The notes under the pieces were generated by a model, which ran no database searches, was not told the DNA's origin, and saw nothing but the letters and a program-made list of their open reading frames with translations. Made by a program: the position numbers and the translations under genes. DNA of 64,000 nucleotides from Rhynchopus euleeides (taxonomy: Eukaryota; Euglenozoa; Diplonemea; Diplonemida; Diplonemidae), in the NCBI GenBank assembly GCA_963210315.1, contig OY723294.1, forward strand, positions 558,001 to 622,000. Direction: 5' to 3'. The first letter of the stretch is position 1. Each line of letters begins with the position of its first letter. This document shows, piece after piece, positions 31,528-43,676 of this stretch.

Positions 31528-32994
31528 TCACAGCTGGCTGCGCACATGCAGTGCGTGCAGGATGTTGGCGTAGCTCCACGTCAGGTACTTCGCCGACACC
31601 TGCGCACCGCTGTTCTTGTCAATCTGCTCGGTGATCATCCCGCCGTCGTTCTTCACGTGCGCCCAGATGCGCGACATCACCGAGTCGCCTGCACCCTTCG
31701 CTGCTGCCATGAAGTCGTCAGACGTGGCGTCGGGAGACAGGTGCAGCAGCTGCCCCCACTCCTGGAAGTCCGTCCCCAGGGCGAAGGAGCCCCCCTTCGT
31801 CTTCACCAGCGCCGCCATGTCCTGCACCGCTGTGTAGAAGCACTCCGCGTGCACTGCGGCCAGCAGCTGCCACGGGTTCCCGCCCGCGTAGCTGTCACCC
31901 GGGTAGCGCCCGTACAGGATGCCCGGCAGACCCGCCGACGTGTCGAGCTTGTTCAGGGGGAACTCCGTGCAGAAGGCGAGGTTGTACTGCTGGATCGTCA
32001 GCGCCACCTCGCGCGACAGCGGCCCGTACACGTACTTCCCGAAGGAAGTCACCGCGTGGATCACAGCCCCGTCCTTCTCGCGGTTCGTCGACTCAAACAG
32101 GTAGTACCCGTTCCAGTGCGACGCCACGGCGGTCTGGATCGTTGTCGCCACGCTGCGGTAGTTGTCCCCGCCCGTCATCCCGATCAGGTCCGCAAAGTCG
32201 GCCACCTCGTTGAGCGCGTAGATGTACGCCATGCGGTTCCAGAAGAAGTCGTCCGAACGCACCTCCTCCCACAGGTCGCACCCCTGCGACTTCCAGTTGT
32301 CAACTACCCACGCCAGGTCGTTCTGGATCAGCGGCCACACCACGTTCTTCGCCCGGTCCGACTGCCCTGCCGTCACCAGGATACGCCCCCACGTCGCCAT
32401 CGCGTTCGCCCGCAGGGCAGGCCCGTCCGTCTGGGGGCGGCACCACCCGCCCGTGTACGGACCCCCGTCAGGGATCGTGAACTTCGGCTCGATGCGCACG
32501 TCGATGTCGTTCGGGTCCGACTCCTTCTGCGCCTTTGCCACCCACGACTCGTATGCCCCGATCACGTCCTTCACCGCGTCGTACGAGTAGTTCGCCAGCT
32601 TCATGTACGTCCACGTGCTCAGCCCGGCGTCACGCATCCAGTGGTAGTAGTACGACCCACCGGGTGTGTCCAGGTCGGGTGCCGCCACCACCATCCCGCT
32701 CCCCTGGATGTTAAAGTTCGCCTCAAACTTCGTCTTCATCAGCGCCACAAAGCCGTCCGTGAATCCGGGGTTTGTTGCGTTCCAGTTCACCACGCACGGG
32801 TTCGACCCCGCCCCGTAGAAGCACCACGGCACATTCACACCCGGGTCCGACACGGGCTTCCAGCAGCACCCGGCAGCCTCGCAGGTCGGCTGGTCCGTCC
32901 CCACATGCCCGCAATCCAGCTTCTCGGGATCAGCCACGCTGCAGTTCTGCGCAGCAGCACCCACAAGCAGCACCGCAATGGCGAGAGTCCTCAT
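31528..32994 (-). CDS. Secreted glucoamylase (GH15) with N-terminal trefoil domain
   Basis: A single exon of 488 codons. ATG 32994 was chosen because it starts a clean signal peptide (MRTLAIAVLLVGAAAQ); the longer in-frame start at 33075 would bury it. Residues ~19-62 form a P-type trefoil domain with its Cys pattern (DCGHVGTDQPTCEAAGCCW, then PWCFYG). The remainder is glycoside hydrolase family 15: YYYHWMRDAGLS, GGWCRPQTDGPALRA, CDLWEEV (general acid Glu near 243), NPWQLLAAV, and ITEQIDKN (general base Glu near 455) followed by KYLTWSYANIL. The family releases glucose from the non-reducing ends of alpha-1,4 glucans. With a signal peptide it should act in the endomembrane system or outside the cell. 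Both catalytic Glu are present, so activity is expected. Confidence 0.95.
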   Translation of the reverse strand: MRTLAIAVLLVGAAAQNCSVADPEKLDCGHVGTDQPTCEAAGCCWKPVSDPGVNVPWCFYGAGSNPCVVNWNATNPGFTDGFVALMKTKFEANFNIQGSGMVVAAPDLDTPGGSYYYHWMRDAGLSTWTYMKLANYSYDAVKDVIGAYESWVAKAQKESDPNDIDVRIEPKFTIPDGGPYTGGWCRPQTDGPALRANAMATWGRILVTAGQSDRAKNVVWPLIQNDLAWVVDNWKSQGCDLWEEVRSDDFFWNRMAYIYALNEVADFADLIGMTGGDNYRSVATTIQTAVASHWNGYYLFESTNREKDGAVIHAVTSFGKYVYGPLSREVALTIQQYNLAFCTEFPLNKLDTSAGLPGILYGRYPGDSYAGGNPWQLLAAVHAECFYTAVQDMAALVKTKGGSFALGTDFQEWGQLLHLSPDATSDDFMAAAKGAGDSVMSRIWAHVKNDGGMITEQIDKNSGAQVSAKYLTWSYANILHALHVRSQL

Positions 32995-35082
32995 CGTTGG
33001 ATTACTGTGTTCTGTACGGGCATGGGTTGTGGTGGGTCCGCGCAAGGCTGCACTGGTCGCGATCTCAGTCCGCAAAGCGGTGGGGGGAGAGGGGCCGAGG
33101 GTGGATCATCGCGGGGGTCTACCTTTTTGAAAGAAACAGCTAGCGGTTCCATCAAAAAAAAGGACTCGAGGCAGCGTTATTCCTGCAACACATGCACTAC
33201 CAGGGCACCGTTGGTACAAACAAACAAAAACACAATGCCAACGCGAGGCATCTCCCCCTCCTCCCCCCCCCCCCTCCTCCTCAAGAAAGCTTGGGGAACG
33301 CAAAAAAATACAAACTGCAACAATATACTACGGGGCTACTTATGGCGCGCCGCCACTTTTTTTGCCCGCGCCGGTGTTCGTTTTTCTTTCTCTCTCTCCC
33401 ACCTCCCCCACCCCCTCCCCCCCGTCAACGCAAAGCTAGGGTCCGCCGTGCGGCAGCTTCTCTCTCAACCCTCCCCGCTGCAAACTCCACACATACATGA
33501 GCATTTGTAGAGTAGCGTAGCGAACACCAAACACCCTACTCTTGATATGACCTCCACATACACACCGTTCTCTCTCAAGCAATACAACAGCACTCCGTGC
33601 TTGGGGTGATACACCCATAAGTCTCAGTAAGGCAAAGTGCTGGGCACAGCCGCTGGCGGTGCTGAGGCTCCACAAGCCGATATCCGAGCGACATGAGGAA
33701 GACAGAAGAGAGGGGCACAGAGCAGGGGGCTCTAGATACAGAACAAAAAAGTGCTGCGACGAAATACAGGCACGGCTGTTCCAACAGATGACTGAGGATA
33801 TGATAATTCGCAGGCGTGCTTCTCTGTGTGAGGCGAGGTGAGAGCGAAAGAGAGAGATGGGAGAGAGAGAGAGAGAGAGAGAGAGAAAGCTTGTCTTGCA
33901 GGCGATTGCTCCGTGGGGTCCGTCTGCAACTCCCTCGGCAAACCCCACCTGGCATGCGCAGCGTGTATGTGGGATTATTGCCTGCGACGCACAAACCAAA
34001 CTCTCTTCACTCTTTAGAGGCTGAGCCCAACACCCTAAGGCAAGACAGAAGACAGGGGGGGTGGTGTCGGGGAGGGAAAGCCACAGGGAATAAAGCCCAT
34101 GGCCACCCCACATCCGCCCAACCTCCAACCCCTCCGACGGCCCCTACGTGCCGTGAAAGGCAGATACGCCATCAGCCAGGACGCAGGGATGTGTGATGAA
34201 GTCCGGGGAGGGAGATATAGTGGATAGAAGTCGAAGGAAACAGGGGGGTTGATCTCCTTTCACCCGTTATCCGTCCGGGGAGGAGTGGAGGGGGTCACGA
34301 GTTACTGATTGCCACACCCCTCCCCCGGCATACGGCGTGTGCCGCATTGCAAAGCGGCGTTGGTTCGCGCCTCTTTTTGGTTTTCTTCCCCCGCGCCAAC
34401 TTGGCACAGTTTCGCCAACAACAACCCATCCCCCCACGGAGCTCAGAAGGGATTCGCTCCAAACCTTGACAAAAACTGAGAATACTGGATCGCCCTCAAC
34501 CCCCCTCCCCGCTTCCTGTATATCACCACTGCCACAGAGGGCAGTGTCCGCCGCCAACCCACACTGGTGAGGTCATGTGTGTGAACCTCAGAGGATGTCG
34601 TCACCACCACAAACACCCCCACCCCACCCCCCAGGGAACCCTTGGCAGAGGGGGGGGTATTTTACAAGAATATAGATAAGGAAAATGCTGTACAGCACAG
34701 AAGCAACCCTGCGGGGAAGCAATGTATCCCTCAATGGTAGGGAGAGGGGCGTCCCGCTGTGGGCAGGTTTGTGTGTGGGGAGGTGGGGAGGGGATGGAGA
34801 GGGGGGATAGGGGGGTCAGAGGGTTTCGTCGGGGAACACCATCGGGTGTCGCCAACACATCGTCATCGGGCAAGGCTGTGTGGGTGGGGAGAGGGAGGGG
34901 GAGGGGGGGAGACGTGGCATTATTTTCTTGTGTTGGGCCACGACGGAGTTTTGAAGAGGGGGGGGGGGGCGTGAAAGAAAAAGACACGGGGTGATAACCC
35001 AAGAAAAGGGGGAAGGGGAAACGGGAGGGGAGGGGGGGTCAGGCAGACACCCCACCCCACCCCACCCCCCCCACGATACATA

Positions 35083-35121
<39 letters not shown>

Positions 35122-35241
35122 GCACAGAATAATAAGTTATACAACCCCCCCCCCTCCCGCAAACCCTCTTCTCCCGACACAACAACACCCCCCCCTCCAT
35201 CCCCCCCCCCCCACCCCCTAACACACAACCCCTCCGTCACA
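32995..35241. other. 2.2 kb intergenic region rich in simple repeats
   Basis: Contains (GA)n at 33857-33886, a long (CT)n at 35083-35114 and several C/G runs (33266-33278, 34960-34970, 35142-35152, 35199-35210). No gene-like frame stands out on either strand. Confidence 0.5.
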
Positions 35242-37851
35242 TCAGCCACGGGGCCCGACGCGAGGGGACAGTTCCGGGGGTGGGTGCCAGGACGTCTCCC
35301 CTGTGGCGGAGTTGTAGAAGTACGGGATACCATCCTCGGTGTAAAAGGTATCCCACATAGGAGCGAGAGCGCGGGTGCGCGGCGGAGAAGGCGGGGGCTG
35401 CGGGTGCCGCATGGGCGGGGGGTCCCCCGCCAGCCTGCGCAGGAGCAGCTCTCCTTTGTGCCCCCCCGGGGCAGGGCAGGGCACGCCTTCGGCATCCAGC
35501 GCTGTCGCCTCACGCCAGGCGTCGTCCCACGCCATGATCTCATTCATCACGTCGGGGCCCTGCGCCCTGTTCATATGAGCCATTCTCTCACGGCACCACT
35601 CTGAGGTCACCTCATCCTCCACCACCCCTCGGGAGACGCTCGTCTCGGGTTCGGGTGGGATGCCGTCTGCCCCGTGGCGCAGCTTCTCCGCCTCTGAGAG
35701 GAGGCGCTTGCGTGCGCCCAGCGTGGTGATGCCCATCGCGTCGAGGTCTGCCTCGGAGAGGGCGGCGAGGCAGGTGGCGTCGAATTCATTCGCTGCGAAG
35801 ACCGGTGCGTAGTGGACAAGTTCGCACTCTTCGAGGATTTGGAAGACGCGTTGGAAGGATTTTGTTGTGTAGACGGAGCTCTCGTGGACCCCGCGGCGTG
35901 GCGCCGCCTTCTGCTGGAGGGAGCCCAGCGCCACGTCTGCCAGGCTCGGCGCCTGGGGCATGAGCTTGGTGACGAGCTTGGGCACCAGCTGCTGGGAGTG
36001 CTGCTGCTGGTGGAGGCGGCGGGTGATGACCTCCATCTCCTTGCGGTAGCGGCGCTCGTCCTTCTTCAGGCGGGTGAAGTCCTCCCACTCGGCGCCCTCC
36101 TCCCATTCGCGCTCCGACTGCTCGCGGCGAAGCAGCTCGATGAGGTTGCTCTTGTGCTGCATGTCGACCAGCTGCTGCATCGCCTGCACCCGCGCTGCGT
36201 ACTCCTCACGCTCGTGGTGGAGCTTTTCTTCAAACTCTCGCCGGGCCTGTTCGGACTCCACACGAACCTGTTCCGACTGTGCGCTCGCCTCGCGCTTCTT
36301 CCCTTCCGCTGCAAACTCCGCGCGGACTGCCGCCAGCACGCTCTCCCGAGTGTTGTCGCTGCTGGGCTGCTGCTTGTTGCGGAACTCATCGAGGCGCGAG
36401 TTAATCGCCATCTCCCTCTCGAGCAGCTTTTTCTCGAGGTCCGCGTTGCGCTGCATCTGCTCCTGCGCCTGGGAGGCCATGCGCTGGTCGCGCTCCTTCC
36501 GCAGCTCCTCCTTCAGCACATCCACCTGCATCTTGAGGGAGCGCATCTCATCTGTAGCAGAACGGGTCGTGTCCTCCAACCGCTTGTCCGCCTGCAGGGT
36601 GGTGGCGGTGGTGTGTATGCATGCAAGCAAACCAACGCAACCCCCCCTCAAAACATGTCAGGGCACGCCCACAACATACCCTGGCAAGCTCTGCCTTCAG
36701 CGATGTGGTTACTGTCTCCAGCTCGCGGGCACGCGAGTCGTCGTTGCTGGTGTTGTTGTTGCTGCCGCTGTTGTTGTTCCCGCCAAACGGGGACGAGGGG
36801 TACGGAGGGAAGAAGGGGAATGGATATTGCACAGGCGGCGACATCGGATGCTGAGAAGTTGCGAACGGAGACGCGGGCTGCAGTGGGGGCGGGCTTGCCT
36901 GCGGTGCGGCCTGCGTGGTGGTGGTGGTGGTGGTGGCAGCATACTTGCTGCATTGTCACCACAACCTCACATACCTCAACACGGGCTGCCGTGGTGGGAA
37001 GGGGCGCAGGCTCCACAGCTGCAGGCGGCGGCGCAGGGGCGCGGGGCGGGGATTTGGCAACAGGTGCCGCCTGTTTCGCAGCCTCCTCCTCCGCCTTCTT
37101 CTTCTCCGCCGCCGCCGCTGCAGCCGCCTCCTCTTCCGCCTTCTTCTTGTCTGCTGCGGCCTTCTCCTCCTCCTTCTTCTTCTTGTCTGCCGCCGCCTCC
37201 TCCGCCTTCTTCGCGCCATCAGCATCCGCCTTCTTCTTCGCATCCTCATCCGCTTTCTTCTTCGCGGCTGCAGCATCCGCATCGGCCTTCTTCTTTGCAT
37301 CCTCATCCGCCTTCTTCTTCGCTGCGGCATCGTCATCAGCCTTCTTCTTCTTTGCAGCCTCCTCCTCCGCCTTCTTCTTGGCCGCATCCGCCTTTTCAGA
37401 TTCGGCCTTTTTTTTCGCCGCCTCCGCCTCGGCCTCCTTCTTCTTCGCCGCCTCTGCTTCCGCAGCCTTCTTCTTCTCCTCCTCCGCCTTCTTCGCATCT
37501 GCTGCCTTCTTCTCCTCTTCAGGACTCGGCCCACTGGGTGCAGGGGCTGCTGGCGCTGAAGGTGCAGGTGCTGCTGCTGCTGGCGCTGGCGCTGCCGCAG
37601 GTGCGGGCTTCGCCTCAGGGTTATCAACAGCCCCTGGCGGGGGCACAATCTCCGCCAGCGTCTCGGGATCAGGCGGCTGGAAGCTGTGTGTGGAGGAGGG
37701 GGGGTGAGGCGGGAAGTGCCACAACCGATACAGCGGCAACTGCCGAAACACACTGCAACCCAAAGCCATACTTAGGGATGTTGATGCCTACGTCCGGCAC
37801 TTCGGGCGGTTCCATGGCATCGGGCGACACCAACGCATATGGGTCGCCCAT
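35242..37851 (-). CDS. SAM and WW domain coiled-coil protein, four exons
   Basis: Exons 37851-37772, 37683-36975, 36910-36680 and 36591-35242, all GT-AG with compatible phases and GTATG donors, give 789 residues. After a short Pro-rich start, residues ~70-235 are an extreme Ala/Lys/Glu repeat (EEEKKKAAEAEAAKKK type), probably a long single alpha-helix or coiled coil. About 265-340 is Pro/Asn-rich. About 345-560 is a second coiled coil (VLKEELRKERDQRMAS). About 584-644 is a SAM domain (LVHYAPVFAANEFDATCLAA, DLDAMGITTLGARKRLL). About 757-785 is a WW domain (WDTFYTEDGIPYFYNSATGE, then TSWHPPP). SAM domains mediate protein or RNA binding, and WW domains bind Pro-rich ligands. The Pro-rich SAM-PDZ-PSP1 product encoded nearby is one conceivable partner (speculative). 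Together they suggest a cytoskeletal or membrane scaffold. Confidence 0.85.
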
Positions 37852-38022
37852 TGTGTTGGGATCTGGGCGGCCGAAACCGTCACCCTGTTGCGGTGTTGGG
37901 TGTAGCAGTGACGGGGAGTGTTGGCCGTGGTGACGGCACCACCCTAGCGTAGCGATGCGATATGATCAGGCAAGGCTGACAGTTGCGAGGGGAGGGGGGG
38001 GGGGGGGGTAGGGAGGGGTATA
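37852..38022. other. Short spacer between the SAM/WW gene and element A
   Basis: 5' flank of the minus-strand gene. Holds a 17-base G run (37994-38008 region) followed by TAGGGAGGGG, then the TA that precedes element A. Confidence 0.5.
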
Positions 38023-39970
38023 CACGGTGGACTCCCGCCCGGTCAGACACCCACTTTGCAGTTTGGAAAATTAGCGGGTGTCCTGGCACCCGCTAGTGGG
38101 TGTCTCGGCACCCACTAGTGGGTGTCTAAGCGGGTGTCAGACACCCGCTAGTGGGTGTCAGACACCCACTAGCGGGTGTCTGGCACCCACTAGTGGGTGT
38201 CTGACACCCGCTACGCTACTATACTATATTCTCGAGGTGAAAATCTGGCTGGATCAGGGGCATATCCTGGGATCCTGGCCGGGGTATCCCGGTATTAGAG
38301 AGAAGAGGGGGAGGGATGATGAGGAGGCCCCAGACCCCAGCCCCTGCCACTTGTCATTTGCGTGTTGCCTTTGTGTGTGCGCCTGTGCCTCCCTGCCCTG
38401 TATTTAGTTACCCTCACGGGTATCACAATACAGGGCAGTCCCCCCCCTCCCCCCCCAAAAATCGTTCGCATCATCTTGGCGCCCATTCCTTCCACTTTCT
38501 GTGGATGTGTTTGGTATTTCCGAACGGAATTTTCCAGCGTCAAGACTGATACCTCGCCGTTTTCGAGTCAGTCACTTCCACCGCCGCTGCGATTTGCGTA
38601 CCGGTAGTTGTGCAGAAATGCTAACATTTAATTTGCTCTGTGGAACCTGGACTGCACCTTCTGGGATGTGAGTCTGTAGATAGTTGGACAGTTGCGGTAC
38701 CCATCTGTTAGAAAGCTGAAAGGAACCTTGTCGGGCGATCAAGGACGACTGAGGGTTCAGTTTGAGTTTAATGTGGTCCAAGGGTACAACAGACATCACT
38801 GCTTTGCAGATCCCTCTTGCTTGTCCCTCTGGTAACTTCCAACGGCTCAAACTCCTCGACTTCCTTGGGTGGGCATTTGCCATACCTGACGTAAAACAGT
38901 GATGCTTCGTGCTAGTGGTGAACCTGACGTTAGTAAAGGAAGGGTGCTGCGGCTGTCCACGAGGGGCTCTGATGCCTCCTCACGGTGCCTGGTTGGTCGG
39001 TTCAGGATGAAACAGAGCAAATTTAGTGTTAGGGGGATGCCTCTGGTCAAGGCCTTTTCACAAAAATTGACCCACGGCGCCGAGTTGGGCCGTTGGTTCC
39101 TGGTTGTAGCTCGGTCTACGCCAGGTTCCACACCCCGTCATCGCAAAACGTACGCATACACAGAGGCAAACACAACAGCCTCTGTGGTACGGGAGCATGG
39201 CGGGAGGAAAATTTGCCTTTTGGTCAAATAGGCACCCTTTTGGAAACAATTGACCCGCAGGGTGGCTGAGTCTTATCAGACAGGCCGACCTATATGTTGA
39301 TCAGTGGAACCACACAACCTGTTCAACCTGCCCCCGGGGTGGCTGAGTCCACCCCTGCCGTAGCGTAAGATAAGCCTACGTCGACCCTCGTCGTCCTCTT
39401 CGTCGTCCTAGGACTGTGGAGTTCAGCAATCAAGGATGCGGAACTGCTGTGAGCTGCACACTCTTGACACACCTGCACGTATCTGCGTTACACTCGTGGT
39501 AACCCCGAACCCTGTATTTATACAGGAGACTTCCATCTGGGACAGTTTCTGTTTCAGATGAGCTTTGGCAGTGGTAGCCATCTTTGCTATGGAGCCATCG
39601 TCATTGCTATCGTCGTCACTCGGACCCATGAGCAGTGGATACAATTGGTGTGGAAGGAGAGGGTGCAGTTCTGGATCAGCAGGTCTGAATCTGAAATTGA
39701 CTGAACCCCACAGGTCTGAGATGACTCCAGTCGAAATCAGCAGGTCCCAGGTTGACCTGACATGATTTCCACCCAGAATTACAGGGAATCCCCAGTAATT
39801 TGGTGGTGAAAAGAGGGTGCCAGACACCCGCTTTGGTGGTAAAAAGAGGGTGCTAGACACCCACTAGTGGGTGCCAGACACCCGCCCAGAGGGTGCCAGA
39901 CACCCACTAATTCCGCCAAACTATTCACCCTCTTTCAGACACCCACTTTGGCCTGTGGGAGTCCACCGTG
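38023..39970. mobile_element. Element A: non-autonomous DNA transposon with CACGGTGGACTCC termini
   Basis: 1,948 bp. Left end CACGGTGGACTCCC at 38023; right end GGGAGTCCACCGTG finishing at 39970; TA flanks both sides (38021-38022 and 39971-39972). Just inside each end are palindromic GGGTGTC/GACACCC boxes with a CTAGTGGGTGTC core, about ten on the left (38073-38212) and about seven on the right (39818-39945). CAC termini with a 2-bp duplication fit the CMC (CACTA/Mirage/Chapaev) group. The interior holds no recognisable transposase. Confidence 0.8.
38073..38212. repeat. Subterminal palindromic array of element A
   Basis: Alternating direct and inverted copies of AGTGGGTGTC / GACACCCACT and AGCGGGTGTC / GACACCCGCT at ~10-base steps, meeting at CTAG. 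Likely transposase-binding sites (inference from position). Confidence 0.85.
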
Positions 39971-39972
39971 TA

Positions 39973-42900
39973 TGTGCGTGAGAAACCCGAATTTTTGACA
40001 TATGCGAAAACGGCACCTAAGTCGACATCCAACCATACAAAGTGGTCCAAAACACCCCAGAAACACCTCCAGGGCACTTTGGTGACCCCCAGTGCCCTCT
40101 GGGGGCCACTTATCTGCCATGCTCATTTTCCTGCCTAGGTTTGGTACCTGGCCTAGGTACCAGGCATAGCCACCCACACTGATACAACGTATTGTACGGA
40201 ATATGGTTGGCTCTTCGGTCAAACCATGTCCCATTTGATATCCCATGCACATGCGGGGGTATCCCGCGTGACCTGGTAATGATATCCTGCGGATTCTGAC
40301 CCCCATATCCCGCAGAGATGGCCCTGTCTCCCGGGGGGGCATATGGCGGATGGTGGCAGGGATATCCCATTTTCATATATCCCGCTGGGTATCCCACATG
40401 TCCTGGTTGCATGCCTGTACTGACAATACACCCGCAAGCAATCAGATGTTGCGGCAGACATAAGACTCAGAGACGCTGTGGACGATGACACCAATAATCA
40501 GAGATATCATTCCTGCCTCGAATGGAGCCTGGCCTAGGCAACTGGTGCAGTTGTGACACCAGAAAGAGCCACAGAGAAAGAGAGGGTGCTAGGTTGGTGC
40601 TGACTGAGTCTGAACTAGAAGAGGGCAGAGATGTGTGTCTTGTCAGCGGACTCTCGGACTAAGTGGGATGACGCATGTGAGCGTCGTTTTGCCCAGAATA
40701 AAGGCTAATTGACGTACAAACAGGCACACAGGAGATGGGCTGCAAGTTTGAGGGTCAAAAATATCCTTTCTCGGAAGAGAACGGGTCTGGTGGACCCTGC
40801 CCTCGATCCAGAATGCACCCCCCCACACCCCTCGTCATTGCCAGACACCGAAAACCCTGAAAATAGATGCCCACTGTTCGCAAAAATCTGAACATCTCTC
40901 CCACAGGGACGGTGTGGGGGGGGTCAACTGGGTGGGTGACATGGCAGGAATGCGCCTCGTCACCCCCCACACACACCTCCGAGGGGTTGGGATGGGGGAA
41001 AAGGGGGGGGGGGGGGGCGGTTAGCCTGGGGTGTGGGGCGGTGTTGTCCTCCAGTGTTTGCGCCTTTGCGTTGTGTTGGTGTCAACATTACAGGTAGCCA
41101 ACATACAAAAAAACTATCTGTGCCTCCGCTGGATTGTGAAGTGACAGCAAATCGAGACAACAAAGCAATGTTAAAGCTGAAAGTTGCTGTGTTGGAAGGC
41201 AGAAACCCGCCCTTTGTGAACACCACTCCCCCAGTCTGATGAAGTGGGCGTGAGTGGGAGGGGCGGGGGGGGGGGGGGTCGCAAGATTCCAGCTCAAGGC
41301 ACAGAAAGTTTACCCAGTTGGCCCCGCCGAACAAGGGATCCCCCCCCCCCCGCTGGCGTACACCCCATGAAATATCCACGGTGAATATTGCTTTTGTTAC
41401 AACAGCCAGCAGTCGGGTGTTTCACAATGTGGCCCCAGGCATAACGTGGTGTCTACAGTGATTTTTTTCTTCTCTTCGTATTGGTTCGATAATAATAAGC
41501 ATTTTTTTTTCTTGCTGAATAACGGAAAGGATCTGGGGGAGACCGGAGCGGGGCGAGTCAGTGGGCTCAGGATGACCGAGTGCGGGAGAGGGTGGGGGGA
41601 AGAATCGATAAAGCTGGGCGCAACCCCTCTCATCCCTTTTCGGGCAAATCCGGAGGAAATCCCGGACTTTCCCCCACCTCCCCCACCCCCTGCCTGTTAC
41701 AATAACAGTTCTGAGCGCGGAAACACGGCATCTCTTTTTCCCTCGGCAGTCACAAGTCACGAGAGCTAGGGCTGATGTGTCTACCTGCTCCACCCCAAAC
41801 AGCAGATGCTCTTCATTGGTGCCCCGAACGCCCTCATATTGCGTAGGTTGTGCATCGTGAAAAGGGATGCTTTTCGGAGGGGCATCAGAACCGCATTTGC
41901 ATTTTTTTCTTCGATTTTTTCCCCCGCGAAGCGATATCCTAACACACAGCTCGCACGCACCACAGCCGTTTCACCTCTCTTCTGCCTGTTTGTCTGTGTC
42001 CTACGTGTTATAATTCTGGAACCACCTGGGAAATGCCCTTTTGTTGGTCCGCAAAAAAAACAACCGGACGACATCCCACCACCCCCCCCCTCCCCCACCA
42101 CCCGAACCCTGGTGACCGCATTTCGCGGATGAACGAACTACTCTTCTTTTGACAACGTGTTCCAGCATGGCAGGGACGAACACCACGTGGAATTTTATTT
42201 TTTGACGACATCGACGTATATGACATGAGGGGACTTCTCCCAAGCCCCATAACCGGAGAGGCAAAGCGTGGCGGTGGCGTGGGGGTGGGGGGGGGGGGGG
42301 GGGTGGGAGGGGGAAACTCACACAGAAATACCGATCTAAATCAAACACGGAGGAGATTATTTTCACCACGTACGGACACACAAGACAGTGAAACACCACC
42401 GACCCCCCACCCCCTCTCAGCCTTCAAGACAGGGAAGCAGAATCCGCTCAGCACCATCGAGGTGTTGCTTTAACATTGGTGGGGGGAAGGGGGGGGCGCT
42501 CGCCCAGACAAGTGAGACGCCTCACACGATGTGGCAGAAAACCCCCCACAGGTTGTGACACAGGAAGACACCTCTGTTGTCCCGACCAGGGGTGGTGGGG
42601 GGAGATACATGTAGAGAGAGAGAGAGGGATGCGGTCTTCTCGTTACGGGCTATTGACACTCAAAGCATACGAGACAGAAGGAGGCACACTCGTTGGCCTG
42701 AGGCTCGCTCTGAGATTACCTTGATCCTGGTAAGACCTGCTGAGGCCCACCGAGGGAGGATGACGTATTGGAAGGGCGAAACTACAACGAGAAAAGCGGC
42801 CCCTCGCACGTGACATTTGCTTTGATGCACGCTTGCGTTAGCTGGAGCTTCAGGGAAGCAGCACGCCAGCGGCACGGTGCCAAGCACCTGACAGAGAGAG

Positions 42901-43676
42901 AGAGAGAGAGAGAGAGAGCTGTGCGGGAGAGAGAGATCCTCCCACAGATGAGCACACAATGAAACTGAACACGATTTTGAGACAACTGCTGAGACGGATA
43001 TAACAAGGGGGTGAGGGGTGTGGAGTCCTCGAGATGGTTGGGCTTGCATGGCATTGCATTGCGTTGTTGGAAGTGGGGGGGAGGGGGCAGCGTTTTCTTT
43101 ATGGCAGTGGAGTGCGGCAAAGCTCTATGCAGGGAGGGGGGGGGGGGAACTGCGCATTGCAGTAGCAGGTATTTCTCGTGGCGAAACCGAGAAGAGAAAG
43201 AGCGACTGAGAGCAGCCTCTGTCTCACGCGCAGTTTTTTTCCCTCTGCTCTGTGGCGCTTGCGTTTGGCTGGAGCTTGAGGGGAGCAGCACCAGCGACAA
43301 CGCTGTAAAGCAGCTTGAGAGAGAGGGGGGGTGTGAAAGACCATCTCACCAGGCACAACTGGTGCGCTCATATGTGATGTGCAGTTGATATGCTGAAGAG
43401 AAGCAGCTGCTGAAGCTTCGGGAGGCAGAATTCTGCACGCAGGGTGGTGCAGAGGGTGTGTGTGTGGAATCATCACCGAATGGATTTGACCAGAAGCGAA
43501 ACGAATCACCGACCGTAAGAATCGACACGAAGGAGGGGTGGGTGTTTGAGGGGCCAAATGCAAATCTAGAGGAGATTATTTTTGTGGGGGGATGGCGCGT
43601 CATAAAGGAGAGACGGGCGGCATCGCTGCTCTCGGGTGAATATCAGGTATTCCCTCGAGGAGCGGTGAGGGTGGTC
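39973..43676. other. 3.7 kb gene-free interval between elements
   Basis: No credible coding frame. 40240-40440 repeats GATATCCCGC/GGATATCCC-like words in both orientations. 41195-41320 resembles 13825-13945. 42830-42920 and 43255-43345 resemble one another (GCTTGCGTTWGCTGGAGCTT, then GAGAGAG). G runs lie at 40998-41014, 41264-41278, 42288-42303 and 43135-43147. Probably old repeats. Confidence 0.5.

Noticed and set aside
31378-33510. A 710-codon plus-strand frame
   Set aside because: It is the antisense of the glucoamylase gene, with Arg/His/Val-rich composition and no domains.
35812-37933. Plus-strand frames of over 600 codons, and Arg-only or Ser-only frames
   Set aside because: They mirror the Ala/Lys/Glu repeat of the SAM/WW gene in other frames.
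38073-38212. CRISPR-like direct repeats
   Set aside because: Units alternate in orientation without unique spacers, lie inside a transposon end, and the genome is eukaryotic.
39250-39345. Possible tRNA or tRNA-derived SINE (GGGTGGCTGAGT A-box-like words twice)
   Set aside because: No convincing B box or cloverleaf could be folded by eye; only the A-box-like words match.
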